Shown here: piece by piece, positions 8,714 through 17,608 of the stretch
How the letters are laid out: every line of letters starts with the position of its first letter
Numbering within the stretch: the first letter of the stretch is position 1
Assembly (NCBI RefSeq): GCF_019904135.1
Contig: NZ_JAIOGQ010000004.1
Coordinates: 113,491-177,490, forward strand
Length of the DNA: 64,000 nucleotides
Origin: Paenibacillus caui
GTDB taxonomy: Bacteria; Bacillota; Bacilli; Paenibacillales; Paenibacillaceae
Direction: 5' to 3'
Notes under the pieces: model-generated
Seen by the model: only the letters and a program-made list of their open reading frames with translations
The model's database searches: none
What the model was told of the DNA's origin: nothing
Translations under genes and position numbers: made by a program

Positions 8714-10276
8714 ATGACAACCCCTACGGCTGAGCAAGTTATCGCCATGGCCGGCGAATATAACCTGATTCCGATTGTGAGGCCTTTGCTTGCCGATCTG
8801 GAAACTCCAATCCGGTTATTTCAGCGTTTTGCCAAAAGAGATCGGGCCTTTTTGCTTGAGAGTGTCGAGGGCGGCGTGAAGTGGGCCAGATATTCGTTTA
8901 TCGGCACGGATCCGTTTCTCCTGATATCCGCCAAAAAAGGACGGGTTGTCATGGAAAAGGGGGGAGAAAAAACGGTTCTTCACGGCAAGCCGGTTGAAGA
9001 GCTAAAGGGCCTTCTCCGTCAGTACCGCAGCCCGCGGCTTGATGACATGCCTCCTTTTACGGGGGGAGCGATCGGATTTTTCGGATATGATCTGCTGCAG
9101 TATTACGAAAAGCTGCCTTCTCACGCTGTGGATGATATGAACATGCAGGACATTCAATTCATGTTTTGCGATCATGTTATTGTGTTCGATCATGTCAAAC
9201 AGCAGATTTTACTTGTAGCCAATGTGCATATCGCCCCGGGAGCCACCGACGGGGAAATTCGCAAAGCCTACGATGCCGCCTGCGCCAAGCTGGATGCAAC
9301 CGCTGAAATGCTGGAGCAGCCGGGGAACCTGGAAGGCATTAACCGCAGACCGATCCCTGAACATGTGGAGCTTGGAGAAGTCCGGTCCAATTTGACGAAA
9401 GACGAGTATATGCAAAATGTCGAGCGCGCCAAGGAGTACATCAGAGCCGGCGATATTTTTCAGGTTGTATTGTCCCAGCGTTTTCATATCGAAACAGAGG
9501 TATCGCCGATGCATGTCTACCGCTTGCTGCGCACGATGAATCCGTCGCCGTACATGTACTATTTGAAGCTGGACGATGAGGTCATCGTCGGCACATCGCC
9601 GGAAGCGCTGGTCAAAGTGGATCAGGGAAGAGTGGAGACCCGTCCTATCGCGGGAACGCGGCGGCGGGGAGCAACGGAAGAGGAAGACGCCAGACTGGTG
9701 GAAGAGCTGCTTGCGGATGAGAAGGAGCGCGCCGAGCATTTGATGCTGGTGGATCTGGGCCGCAACGATCTGGGCCGCGTCTCGGAATTCGGCTCCGTGA
9801 AGTGCGACACGTTTATGGAAATTGAAAAATACTCCCACGTCATGCATATCGTCTCCGGCGTTTCCGGCCGGCTGCGGCAGGATAAGGACTTCTTCGATGC
9901 GTTTCTGTCCTGCCTTCCGGCCGGAACCGTCTCGGGGGCTCCGAAGCTGAGAGCGATGGAGATTATCGCGGAGCTGGAGCGCGAAGCGAGAGGGACCTAT
10001 GCCGGAGCCATCGGGTATCTTGGCTTTTCGGGCAATATGGACTCCTGCATCACGATCCGCACGATTGTTTTTAAAGCGGGCAAAGCTTACGTCCAGGCAG
10101 GAGCGGGCATTGTGTGGGATTCCGTACCGGAAAAGGAATATGAAGAGACGGTTAACAAGGCTAAAGCGCTGCTTATGGCGATCCGGACGGCGGAGGCGAT
10201 GTTCCCTGAGGAACGGCCAAGCGTGCAAAGCGAGATCAACCAGGATTATATGTATCAATACAGCCCTATTCAATAA
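8714..10276 (+). CDS. trpE: Anthranilate synthase component I
   Basis: Converts chorismate to anthranilate with ammonia or a glutaminase partner. The N-terminal tryptophan-feedback motif FLLESVEGG is present, and the chorismate-binding C-terminal domain shows PSPYMYYLKLDDEVIVG, RPIAGTRRRG and PAGTVSGAPKLRAMEI. AAAGGAGTG precedes the ATG. No trpG follows; as in B. subtilis the amidotransferase is probably a shared PabA encoded elsewhere. First gene behind the TRAP attenuator. Confidence 0.97.
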   Translation: MTTPTAEQVIAMAGEYNLIPIVRPLLADLETPIRLFQRFAKRDRAFLLESVEGGVKWARYSFIGTDPFLLISAKKGRVVMEKGGEKTVLHGKPVEELKGLLRQYRSPRLDDMPPFTGGAIGFFGYDLLQYYEKLPSHAVDDMNMQDIQFMFCDHVIVFDHVKQQILLVANVHIAPGATDGEIRKAYDAACAKLDATAEMLEQPGNLEGINRRPIPEHVELGEVRSNLTKDEYMQNVERAKEYIRAGDIFQVVLSQRFHIETEVSPMHVYRLLRTMNPSPYMYYLKLDDEVIVGTSPEALVKVDQGRVETRPIAGTRRRGATEEEDARLVEELLADEKERAEHLMLVDLGRNDLGRVSEFGSVKCDTFMEIEKYSHVMHIVSGVSGRLRQDKDFFDAFLSCLPAGTVSGAPKLRAMEIIAELEREARGTYAGAIGYLGFSGNMDSCITIRTIVFKAGKAYVQAGAGIVWDSVPEKEYEETVNKAKALLMAIRTAEAMFPEERPSVQSEINQDYMYQYSPIQ

Positions 10277-10289
10277 GGAGGAGAAGGCA

Positions 10290-11330
10290 ATGAGCGGACA
10301 TGAAATGATGCAGGCAGGAATATCCAAGGTGGTTCGCGGCGAGCATTTGAGCCGTGAGGAAGCGAAGGATATGATGGGGATCATCATGAAAGGGGAGGCG
10401 ACGCCGGCCCAGATTGGCGGGCTGCTGACCGCGCTGCGTTTCAAAGGCGAGACGGTCCAGGAAATTACCGGGTTTGCCGAAGCGATGCGAAATAAGGCAA
10501 GCTCCGTTGAAGTCAAACGGACGCAGCTTCTGGATACATGCGGTACGGGCGGCTCCGGCATTCATAAATTCAACATTTCAACGGCTTCCGCGATTATCGC
10601 ATCCTCCGTATCGGTCAGGGTTGCCAAGCACGGCAACCGCTCTGCCTCGGGGCGCGCAGGCAGCGCGGACGTTCTGGAGGCGCTTGGCGTCAATATTCAC
10701 CTGACGGCGGAGCAGGCGAAGCAGTGCCTGGAGAAAATCGGCATATGCTTTTTGTTCGCCCAGGTGTACCATCCTTCGATGAAGTATGCGGCAGGTCCCC
10801 GCAAAGAGCTGGGAATCCGGACGGTATTTAACATGCTGGGCCCGCTTACGAATCCGGCAGGGGCTGACCGTCAGCTTCTAGGCATCTATGATCCCCGTAT
10901 GACGGAGACGATTGCCCACGTTCTGAAAGAACTGGGATCATCCAGAGCTTTGGTCGTAACTAGCGGCGAAGGACTGGATGAGATCAGCCTTTCCTCTCCG
11001 ACCAAAATTTCCGAGCTTCGGAACGGAGAAGTCAAAACCTTTGAAATTGAAGCTGCCGATCTCGGCTTAAAAAGCTGCCCCCTTGAGGACGTTTATGGAG
11101 GCGATGCCGCACGCAACGCCCGGATCATCAGAGATATTTTTCAGGGGAAAAAAGGGCCCCATCGCGATATTGTTCTGGCCAACGCAGGCGCTTGCATTTA
11201 CATTGCCGGTCAGGCGGACAGCATAGCCGAAGGCGTGTCCATTGCCGCAAACGCCGTTGACAGCGGGCAGGCAGAAAGCAAGCTGGAGGAGCTTATTCAA
11301 ACGACAGGAGCGTTCAGTTATGTATCTTGA
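10290..11330 (+). CDS. trpD: Anthranilate phosphoribosyltransferase
   Basis: Adds phosphoribose from PRPP to anthranilate. The ATG at 10290 follows AAGGAGGAGAAGGCA, so the longer open frame reaching back into trpE is not used. The PRPP/anthranilate motifs LDTCGTGGSG, KHGNRSASGRAGSADVLEALG and GPLTNPAGADRQ are intact over 346 aa. The stop lies 11 nt inside trpC. Confidence 0.97.
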   Translation: MSGHEMMQAGISKVVRGEHLSREEAKDMMGIIMKGEATPAQIGGLLTALRFKGETVQEITGFAEAMRNKASSVEVKRTQLLDTCGTGGSGIHKFNISTASAIIASSVSVRVAKHGNRSASGRAGSADVLEALGVNIHLTAEQAKQCLEKIGICFLFAQVYHPSMKYAAGPRKELGIRTVFNMLGPLTNPAGADRQLLGIYDPRMTETIAHVLKELGSSRALVVTSGEGLDEISLSSPTKISELRNGEVKTFEIEAADLGLKSCPLEDVYGGDAARNARIIRDIFQGKKGPHRDIVLANAGACIYIAGQADSIAEGVSIAANAVDSGQAESKLEELIQTTGAFSYVS

Positions 11331-12135
11331 TCGAATTGTTGAGACGAAAAAAACGGAAGTGGAGCAGCTGAAAAAACGTTTAAATGCGGGCTCCGCAGAG
11401 AAGGTCATTGCAACCATGCCGAACACGCGAGGTTTTGCGGAGGCTTTGCGCTCTGGAAGACACCGGGGGATGGGACTCATCGCGGAAGTGAAGAAAGCTT
11501 CCCCTTCCAAAGGGTTGATCCGTCCGGACTTCGATCCGGTCGGCATAGCGAAAGCTTATGAACAGGCCGGAACGGACTGCATTTCCGTACTTACCGACGT
11601 GCAGTATTTCCAGGGAAGCGGGAGCTATCTGATGAACATCCGGGAAGCCGTAGGCGTGCCGCTGCTTCGGAAGGATTTTATCATTGACGAGCTGCAAATT
11701 TATGAAGCCCGGCTGCTCGGCGCCGACGCCGTGCTGCTCATTGCGGCTATCTTGGATGACAGCCAGCTCAAATCCTATTTTGCGCTCGCGGAGTCGCTTG
11801 GACTTGATGCGCTGGTCGAAGTTCATGATCAGAAGGAGCTTGAAAGAGCAAGCCTGATCGACGGCATCAAGCTGGTCGGCGTCAACAACCGGAATTTAAG
11901 AACATTTGAAACGAACTTGGCAACCACAGCGCAGTTAGCCGGGTATGTGCCGCCGGGAGCCACTTTAATCAGCGAGAGCGGAATCACAGGTCCGGAGGAT
12001 ATTGCCTACCTCTCCATGTGCGGCGCAAAGGGCGTGCTGATCGGGGAAACATTTATGCGCAAGGAATCGGTGGAAGAGGCTGTCCACCAGGTTATGGGCC
12101 CGTTAAACCGCGAGGGAGCCGTGCGAAATGGCTGA
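11320..12135 (+). CDS. trpC: Indole-3-glycerol phosphate synthase
   Basis: Decarboxylative ring closure giving indole-3-glycerol phosphate; TIM barrel. The start ATG 11320 (MYLDRIVETKKTEVEQL) is preceded by CAGGAGCG and overlaps trpD. Conserved catalytic segments are IAEVKKASPSKGLI, LLRKDFIID, GVNNRNLRTF and SESGI. It is a single-function protein, with trpF encoded separately and overlapping by 8 nt. Confidence 0.97.
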   Translation: MYLDRIVETKKTEVEQLKKRLNAGSAEKVIATMPNTRGFAEALRSGRHRGMGLIAEVKKASPSKGLIRPDFDPVGIAKAYEQAGTDCISVLTDVQYFQGSGSYLMNIREAVGVPLLRKDFIIDELQIYEARLLGADAVLLIAAILDDSQLKSYFALAESLGLDALVEVHDQKELERASLIDGIKLVGVNNRNLRTFETNLATTAQLAGYVPPGATLISESGITGPEDIAYLSMCGAKGVLIGETFMRKESVEEAVHQVMGPLNREGAVRNG

Positions 12136-12802
12136 TACGGCGGTAAAAATTTGTGGACTGCAAAGCGTTGAAGTGGTAAAATCGTTGTTGCACTTACCTA
12201 TTGAAATGATCGGGCTTGTGTTTGCGAAAAGCCGGAGACAGATTGCTCCAGGAACAGCCGCCCAAATTGTGAAGGTCCTGCAGGATGAGGCAGCAGCGGG
12301 CAAACCAGTACCGAAGAGCGTCGGCGTGTTTGTTAATCCTTCCCTGGAGGAGCTGGAGCTCGTTCTGCGGGAGGCCGCTCTTGATGTCGTGCAGCTTCAC
12401 GGCCAGGAGAGTCCTGAATTTTGCCGGAGCGTGAAGGAACGTTTTCCGGTTCGGATCATGAAGGCGATGTCGGTCAAGGATGGAGAAAGCCGTGACACGA
12501 GCCGTTGTTTGAATTCCTATCAGGGCTTTATTGACGCGCTGCTGGTGGATGCGTACGATCCGGTCTACGGCGGGGGCTCGGGTACCTCCTTCGACTGGAG
12601 CGCCCTTGCGCCATATCAGGAATGGACGAAGAAGAGCGGAATCCCGCTCCTTGTGGCGGGCGGGCTTCATGAACATAATGTACAGCATTTGATTGCCTCC
12701 TATCATCCGGACGGAGTAGACGTATCGAGCGGAGTTGAGCGTGAGGGCATAAAAGATATAAACAAGATCACAGCATTTGTAGAGAGGGTGAAAGGCATAT
12801 GA
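12128..12802 (+). CDS. trpF: Phosphoribosylanthranilate isomerase
   Basis: Amadori rearrangement of phosphoribosylanthranilate. The 224-aa TIM barrel has the N-terminal VKICGLQS with the catalytic Cys, [19 protein letters not shown], the catalytic-Asp strand [20 protein letters not shown] and LLVAGGL. The family is fast-evolving, but order and motifs make the call secure. ATGA overlap with trpB. Confidence 0.95.
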   Translation: MADTAVKICGLQSVEVVKSLLHLPIEMIGLVFAKSRRQIAPGTAAQIVKVLQDEAAAGKPVPKSVGVFVNPSLEELELVLREAALDVVQLHGQESPEFCRSVKERFPVRIMKAMSVKDGESRDTSRCLNSYQGFIDALLVDAYDPVYGGGSGTSFDWSALAPYQEWTKKSGIPLLVAGGLHEHNVQHLIASYHPDGVDVSSGVEREGIKDINKITAFVERVKGI

Positions 12803-14001
12803 TACAGTCACAGGTGCCCGATGAACGCGGGCGTTTTGGTAGCTTTGGCGGCCGCTATGTGCCGGAAACGCTGATGAACGCATTGATGGAGCTGGAGGAG
12901 GCCTATCGCAAGCATGCGGAGGACCCTTCTTTTCAGGAAGAGATTGCTTATCTGCTTAAGGAATATTCCGGTCGGAAGACGCCGCTTTATTATGCCGAAC
13001 GTCTCTCCAAGCAGCTTGGCGGAGCCAAAATTTATTTAAAGCGCGAAGATCTGAACCATACGGGAGCCCATAAAATTAACAATGCGATCGGCCAGGGCGT
13101 TCTCGCCAAACGAATGGGCAAAACCAAGATCATTGCCGAGACCGGAGCCGGGCAGCATGGAGTGGCCAGCGCCACCGTCGCCGCGCTGCTTGGGCTGGAG
13201 TGCAAGGTGTTTATGGGCGAAGAGGACATGAAACGTCAGCAGCTCAATGTTTTCCGGATGCGCTTGCTCGGAGCCGAAGTCGTTCCCGTCGTTTCGGGGA
13301 CAAGAACGCTGAAGGATGCCTGCAACGAAACGCTGCGCTACTGGGTCAGCCATGTAGACGATACGTTCTATATTCTCGGTTCCGCTACTGGCCCGCATCC
13401 GTATCCGATGATGGTGCGCAATTTTCAGCGGGTCATCGGTGATGAGACGAGAGCGCAGATTCTCGAGGCGGAAGGCAGACTGCCGGATCTCGTTGTCGCT
13501 GCCGTAGGCGGGGGAAGCAATGCGATCGGCATGTTTTACCCGTTCATCGGCGACGCTTCCGTCAAGCTTGTTGGCGTCGAGGCGGCAGGGAAAGGGATCG
13601 ACACCCCTTATCATGCGGCAACCATGACTCAAGGGAGCAAAGGGGTATTCCAGGGCTCGCTCAGCTATTTGCTGCAGGACGAACACGGCCAGGTGCAGCC
13701 TGCCCACTCCATTTCCGCCGGACTCGACTATCCGGGAATCGGACCCGAGCACGCATATCTGAAAGATATGGAACGAGCGAAATACGTGCCAATCACGGAT
13801 CAGGAGGCTGTGGACGCGCTGCAGCTGCTCAGCCGGACGGAAGGCATCATTCCGGCGCTTGAATCGGCCCATGCCGTCGCTGAAGTCGTCAAGCTTGCGC
13901 CGTCGCTTTCGGCAGACCAGATTGTCGTCATCTGCCTTTCCGGACGGGGAGACAAAGATGTCGATTCCATCATGGCTTATCTGGGAGGTGAAGCGCAATG
14001 A
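12799..14001 (+). CDS. trpB: Tryptophan synthase beta chain
   Basis: PLP enzyme joining indole and serine. The 400-aa length is typical. Lys92 in [15 protein letters not shown] is the Schiff-base lysine; [10 protein letters not shown] and [13 protein letters not shown] are the substrate and phosphate-binding loops. It overlaps trpF and trpA by 4 nt each, consistent with equal expression of the alpha2beta2 complex. Confidence 0.98.
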   Translation: MIQSQVPDERGRFGSFGGRYVPETLMNALMELEEAYRKHAEDPSFQEEIAYLLKEYSGRKTPLYYAERLSKQLGGAKIYLKREDLNHTGAHKINNAIGQGVLAKRMGKTKIIAETGAGQHGVASATVAALLGLECKVFMGEEDMKRQQLNVFRMRLLGAEVVPVVSGTRTLKDACNETLRYWVSHVDDTFYILGSATGPHPYPMMVRNFQRVIGDETRAQILEAEGRLPDLVVAAVGGGSNAIGMFYPFIGDASVKLVGVEAAGKGIDTPYHAATMTQGSKGVFQGSLSYLLQDEHGQVQPAHSISAGLDYPGIGPEHAYLKDMERAKYVPITDQEAVDALQLLSRTEGIIPALESAHAVAEVVKLAPSLSADQIVVICLSGRGDKDVDSIMAYLGGEAQ

Positions 14002-14804
14002 ACTTGATCGACGCCACTTTTCAAAAGCTGAAGGGACAGGGCAAAACCGCATTGATCCCGTTTCTGACCGTCGGGGACCCGGATGTCAACGCCACGGTAG
14101 ATTTGATAGCCGAGCTGGAAAAAGCGGGGGCCGACATCCTGGAGCTCGGCGTTCCGTATTCCGACCCGCTTGCGGACGGGCCGGTGATCCAGCGGGCTTC
14201 CGAGCGGGCCTTGAAGCAGCAAATTACGATCGGCAGCTGTCTTGAGGCGGCGGGCCAGGCGAGAGTGCGGGGCGTAGAGCTTCCTTTTGTTCTTTTTACG
14301 TATTATAATCCGGTTATGCAAATGGGCCTAGATACGTTCTTTAAAGCCGCTTCCGAACACCATATCAGCGGGCTGATTATTCCCGATCTTCCCTTTGAGG
14401 AATCGGCTGAAGTGCTGGAGCATGCCGACCGGGCGGGCATTCATCTGATCCCTCTTGTCGCGCCTACTTCCGAAGGACGAATAGCGTCCATATTAAGCAA
14501 AGCGAGAGGGTTTGTCTATTGCGTATCCTCTTTGGGCGTAACCGGGATGCGCTCTTCTTTCCACGAAGGGATCGAGGGCTTTCTTGGTTCGGTAAAAAAA
14601 GGGACCGATCTGCCGGTTGCTGTCGGCTTCGGCATTTCCACGCATGAGCAGGTAGAGCGCTTTTCAGCGATTTGTGACGGCGTCGTCGTCGGCAGCGCGA
14701 TTGTACGCGAAATCGAAAAGCATTTGCCTCTGCTGGAGAAGGAAGAGTCAAAACCGGAAGGTCTATTGCAAATTCGCAATTTTGTGTCACAATTAAAAGA
14801 ATAG
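13998..14804 (+). CDS. trpA: Tryptophan synthase alpha chain
   Basis: Cleaves indole-3-glycerol phosphate to indole, which is channelled to TrpB. The 268-aa TIM barrel shows [11 protein letters not shown] with the catalytic Glu in [16 protein letters not shown], and IIPDLPFEE carries the catalytic Asp. It overlaps trpB by 4 nt. No terminator follows; hisC begins 39 nt downstream, as in the B. subtilis supraoperon. Confidence 0.97.
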   Translation: MNLIDATFQKLKGQGKTALIPFLTVGDPDVNATVDLIAELEKAGADILELGVPYSDPLADGPVIQRASERALKQQITIGSCLEAAGQARVRGVELPFVLFTYYNPVMQMGLDTFFKAASEHHISGLIIPDLPFEESAEVLEHADRAGIHLIPLVAPTSEGRIASILSKARGFVYCVSSLGVTGMRSSFHEGIEGFLGSVKKGTDLPVAVGFGISTHEQVERFSAICDGVVVGSAIVREIEKHLPLLEKEESKPEGLLQIRNFVSQLKE

Positions 14805-14843
14805 CAGTTCACTCATTTGGTTAGAAAGGCAGGAAATGAACAT

Positions 14844-15941
14844 ATGCAGCCCAAACCCCATATTGTCAATCTTCCCGTTTATCAACCGGGGAAGCCTATA
14901 GAAGAAGTGAAACGCGAACTCGGTCTTGAAGAGGTTGTGAAACTGGCTTCCAATGAAAATCCGTTTGGAAGTTCGCCGAAGGTACCGGCTGCCATTCAGG
15001 AGGAACTGTCCAATATCAGCCTGTACCCGGACGGCAGCGCAGGGGAATTGACCCGCGTCCTGTCCGGACAACTCGGCGTTAACCCGAACCAGATTATTTT
15101 CGGCTGCGGTTCCGATGAAATTATCGCACTGATTGCCCGGGCTTTCTTTCTCCCGGGGGATGAAACGATCATGGCGGATCAGACGTTCTCCGTATACAAA
15201 AGCAATGCGGATATCGAAGGCGCCGTCAGCATAGAAGTCCCGCTCGTGAACGGAACTCATGACCTTGAAGCGATGCTTGCGGCGATTACGGACCGGACGA
15301 AAGTGATTTGGGTTTGCAATCCGAACAATCCGACCGGAACGATTGTTTCGGCAGCCGAGCTAACGGCGTTTCTGAACCGGGTGCCTGAGCACGTGCTGGT
15401 TGTCCTGGACGAGGCCTATGCCGAGTACGTCGTGGACGATAGTTATCCGGAAAGCTTGTCCCTGCTTGGCAAGCACCGGAATTTGGTAGTGCTCCGCACC
15501 TTCTCCAAAATCTACGGCCTCGCTTCCCTGCGCATCGGCTACGGGATCGGCGATGCCGGCGTTATCAAGCTCATCAATCAGGTGCGCGAGCCCTTCAACA
15601 CTTCCCGAATTGCTCAGGCTGCAGCTCTTGCCGCCCTTGGCGACCGGGAATATATTGAACAGTGCCGCGAGCGCAATGCGGAAGGCATCCGGTATCTTTA
15701 TGAGCAGTTTGACCGTCTGGGGCTCTCGTATTTTCCGGCGCACGGCAATTTCATCATGGTCGATGTGCGCAGCTCGGCAGTAGAGATGTTTCAATCCCTG
15801 CTGAAGCTTGGCATCATTGTCCGCAGCGGGTTCGGCAAATATCCGAACTCGATCCGGGTGACCGTCGGCTCTGCGGAGCAGAACCGGAAGTTTATTTCCG
15901 CGCTTGAGCAAGTGCTCAAGAAGGAGCAGACGATCGTCTAA
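14844..15941 (+). CDS. hisC: Histidinol-phosphate / aromatic aminotransferase
   Basis: Class I/II PLP aminotransferase; in bacilli this enzyme serves histidine synthesis and also the last transamination to phenylalanine and tyrosine. I chose ATG 14844 behind AGGAAATGAAC; an upstream in-frame TTG (14817) lacks a ribosome-binding site. Motifs: VKLASNENPFGSSP, IWVCNPNNPTGT, VVLDEAYAEY and the PLP lysine in RTFSKIYGLASLRIGYG. The place between trpA and tyrA fits the aromatic role. Confidence 0.94.
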   Translation: MQPKPHIVNLPVYQPGKPIEEVKRELGLEEVVKLASNENPFGSSPKVPAAIQEELSNISLYPDGSAGELTRVLSGQLGVNPNQIIFGCGSDEIIALIARAFFLPGDETIMADQTFSVYKSNADIEGAVSIEVPLVNGTHDLEAMLAAITDRTKVIWVCNPNNPTGTIVSAAELTAFLNRVPEHVLVVLDEAYAEYVVDDSYPESLSLLGKHRNLVVLRTFSKIYGLASLRIGYGIGDAGVIKLINQVREPFNTSRIAQAAALAALGDREYIEQCRERNAEGIRYLYEQFDRLGLSYFPAHGNFIMVDVRSSAVEMFQSLLKLGIIVRSGFGKYPNSIRVTVGSAEQNRKFISALEQVLKKEQTIV

Positions 15942-15986
15942 AGAGAAAGCTATACAGAATTTTGGGGAAGTCGAGTGAAATAGAAT

Positions 15987-17081
15987 ATGACTACAAAGAT
16001 TGCCATTATTGGTGTCGGGTTGATTGGCGGTTCGCTTGCGCTATGCTTTAAAGGCAAGCCCGAAATTACGGTGGTTGGCTACAGCCACCGTCCCGACATC
16101 CTGAAACGTATCGAAGAACGCGGTGTTGTGGACCAAGTCACCCTTTCATTGGAGGAGGCATCAGTTGATGCCGACTTTATTTTTTTGTGCGTACCTGTCG
16201 GCAGTTTGGAAAGCTACCTGCACAAGCTTAGCAAGCTGCCTCTGAAGCCCGGCTGCATCATAACCGATGTGGGCAGCACCAAAGCTTCCATAGCCGCCTC
16301 GGCAGATACGCTTTCCTTGCAAAATGTCCATTTTATCGGCGGCCACCCGATGGCCGGTTCCGAACGGTCCGGCGTTGAGGCAGCTTCGACGCTGCTCTTT
16401 GAAAATGCCTATTACGTGCTGACTCCTTCAAACAGCGCAACCGAGGAAACTTATGAAGATCTTGAGAATTTGCTCCGTTACACCAAATCGCACATTATCC
16501 GGGTAGAGCCGGAGCTGCATGATGAAATTGTGGGGGCAATCAGCCATCTTCCTCATATTATAGCCGTTGCCCTCGTGAACCAGATTCGGGGCTACAATGA
16601 GAAAAATGCCTTATACCGCCTGCTTGCGGCAGGAGGATTCCGGGATATTACGCGGATCGCCTCCAGCGATCCGGTGGTTTGGCGGGACATTTTACTAAGC
16701 AATAAGGAAGTGCTGCTTCAGTTGCTGAAGGACTGGAAGCAGGAAGTTGACGGCTTTGCGAGGCTTCTGGAACAAGAGGACGGAGCTGGGATTGAGCAAG
16801 CTTTCAGCCAGGCGGGTTTATTTCGCAAAGAACTGCCGGAACGGCGCAAAGGAGCTATACAGCCGTTGTTCGATCTCTATATCGATGTGCCGGACCATCC
16901 CGGAATTATCGGCCAAGTGGCAACGGAGCTCGGTCTCCGCGAGATCAATCTGAGCAATATGCAAATCATTGAGAGCCGCGAAGATGTGCCGGGTCTGATG
17001 CATCTTTCCTTCCGCAATGAGAAAGAGATGGAACGCGCAAAGGCTTTGCTGCAGGAGCTGGAGTATAAAGTTTACTTCTGA
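15987..17081 (+). CDS. tyrA: Prephenate dehydrogenase with C-terminal ACT domain
   Basis: NAD-dependent oxidative decarboxylation of prephenate to 4-hydroxyphenylpyruvate. The Rossmann motif IIGVGLIGGSLAL is at residues 5-17, with the catalytic His region FIGGHPMAGSERSGVEA further on. From about residue 295 an ACT domain (FDLYIDVPDHPGIIGQVATE) probably senses tyrosine. In B. subtilis aroE (EPSP synthase) follows; here the next element is a small-RNA promoter. The stop is followed by an 8-bp palindrome (17087-17104) with no U-tract. Confidence 0.95.
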   Translation: MTTKIAIIGVGLIGGSLALCFKGKPEITVVGYSHRPDILKRIEERGVVDQVTLSLEEASVDADFIFLCVPVGSLESYLHKLSKLPLKPGCIITDVGSTKASIAASADTLSLQNVHFIGGHPMAGSERSGVEAASTLLFENAYYVLTPSNSATEETYEDLENLLRYTKSHIIRVEPELHDEIVGAISHLPHIIAVALVNQIRGYNEKNALYRLLAAGGFRDITRIASSDPVVWRDILLSNKEVLLQLLKDWKQEVDGFARLLEQEDGAGIEQAFSQAGLFRKELPERRKGAIQPLFDLYIDVPDHPGIIGQVATELGLREINLSNMQIIESREDVPGLMHLSFRNEKEMERAKALLQELEYKVYF

Positions 17082-17113
17082 CTGCAGTCTGGAAATTTTT
17101 CCAGATAAAAAAA

Positions 17114-17127
17114 TGTAAGCGTTAAAA
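17114..17127 (+). promoter_or_regulatory. cre-like CcpA site 1, upstream of promoter
   Basis: TGTAAGCGTTAAAA matches 13 of 14 positions of the B. subtilis cre consensus TGWAANCGNTNWCA. Its centre lies about 50 bp before the predicted start, a position used for CcpA activation in B. subtilis. Confidence 0.55.
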
Positions 17128-17135
17128 AAATAGGG

Positions 17136-17164
17136 TTGACAAAATGAAAACGTATACATATAAT
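17136..17164 (+). promoter_or_regulatory. Perfect-consensus sigma-A promoter of a candidate small RNA
   Basis: TTGACA, a 17-nt spacer, then TATAAT: both hexamers are exact consensus. Predicted start near 17171. No gene with a ribosome-binding site lies between it and the terminator 80 nt downstream. Confidence 0.88.
17145..17158 (+). promoter_or_regulatory. cre-like CcpA site 2, inside the promoter spacer
   Basis: TGAAAACGTATACA also matches 13 of 14 cre positions. It lies between the -35 and -10 boxes, where CcpA would block RNA polymerase. It begins 31 bp, about three helical turns, after site 1. Confidence 0.55.
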
Positions 17165-17170
17165 AAAAGT

Positions 17171-17252
17171 ACAGTATGGTTTCTCTCCACTCCTATCCAA
17201 ACTGACCGTCCTGCAAATGGATGGTGGCCGCCCAAAGGGCGGCCTTTTTTTT
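17171..17252 (+). ncRNA. Candidate CcpA-controlled small RNA, about 82 nt
   Basis: Bounded by a perfect sigma-A promoter and a strong terminator (GGCCGCCC, loop AAA, GGGCGGCC at 17226-17244, then eight T). The only ATG frame is nine codons without a ribosome-binding site. The 5' half has a C/U-rich stretch (17182-17198, containing CTCC twice) able to pair with Shine-Dalgarno sequences, as in RoxS/RsaE-type RNAs; TATCCA within it could also pair with TGGATG near the terminator. No family is recognised. Expression is inferred. Confidence 0.65.
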
Positions 17253-17257
17253 ATGAG

Positions 17258-17324
17258 TTTCCGGGGTCCCCGCAAAGTACCTGAATCCGCCTCAAAGTAA
17301 AAGCCTCACTTTATGGGGTTATTT
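17258..17324 (+). repeat. Intergenic repeat, copy A
   Basis: A 67-nt element starting TTTCCGGGGTCCCCG and ending in a weak CCTCA / TGGGG hairpin plus TTATTT. It aligns with copy B at 18820 at about three-quarters identity, sharing GGGTCCCCG, CCTGAA and AAGT blocks. The two copies bracket the sigma/anti-sigma genes in the same orientation. The 130 nt after this copy, up to the sigma promoter, show nothing I recognise. Confidence 0.65.
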
Positions 17325-17457
17325 GATCACTTTTTGTAGGAAACACACATATTGATAAAAGGAATGCCGATCAGGTTAAAAAAGAGTCCGAAGAAAGGTA
17401 TGCACTCGAGAAAAACAGGGAATAATAAACGATTCTCTATTTTGATCCTTGGCCATA

Positions 17458-17466
17458 TGGTATAAT
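17458..17466 (+). promoter_or_regulatory. Extended -10 promoter before the ECF sigma gene
   Basis: TGGTATAAT combines the extended TGn element with a consensus -10; no good -35 is seen. It could give basal, housekeeping transcription of the sigma/anti-sigma pair. Confidence 0.5.
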
Positions 17467-17524
17467 ATTGGAGTGATTGGATGATTCCTTCCAAGTCACC
17501 AGCAAAAAAATTTGTTTAGCTACC

Positions 17525-17550
17525 GAAACTTTTTCAATCCTGTTTGGTAC
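17525..17550 (+). promoter_or_regulatory. Possible ECF-type autoregulatory promoter
   Basis: GAAAC followed after 17 nt by GTAC resembles SigW-class promoters (a GAAAC -35 with a GTA-containing -10). It lies 58 nt before the sigma ATG, the usual place for ECF self-regulation. Confidence 0.45.
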
Positions 17551-17608
17551 AAATACATATGACAAGCAAACGGGATGATGACAGGGTGGGCTAGGAGGAT
17601 CGCATTTA

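Noticed and set aside
9209..10561. A 450-codon open frame on the minus strand opposite trpE/trpD
   Set aside because: It is antisense to strongly conserved genes, lacks a ribosome-binding site, and its translation resembles no protein. Similar long antisense frames lie opposite gcvPA (50314-51630) and mtnW (55217-56383).
17087..17104. Intrinsic terminator of tyrA
   Set aside because: The stem is followed by an A-run on the plus strand; no U-tract.
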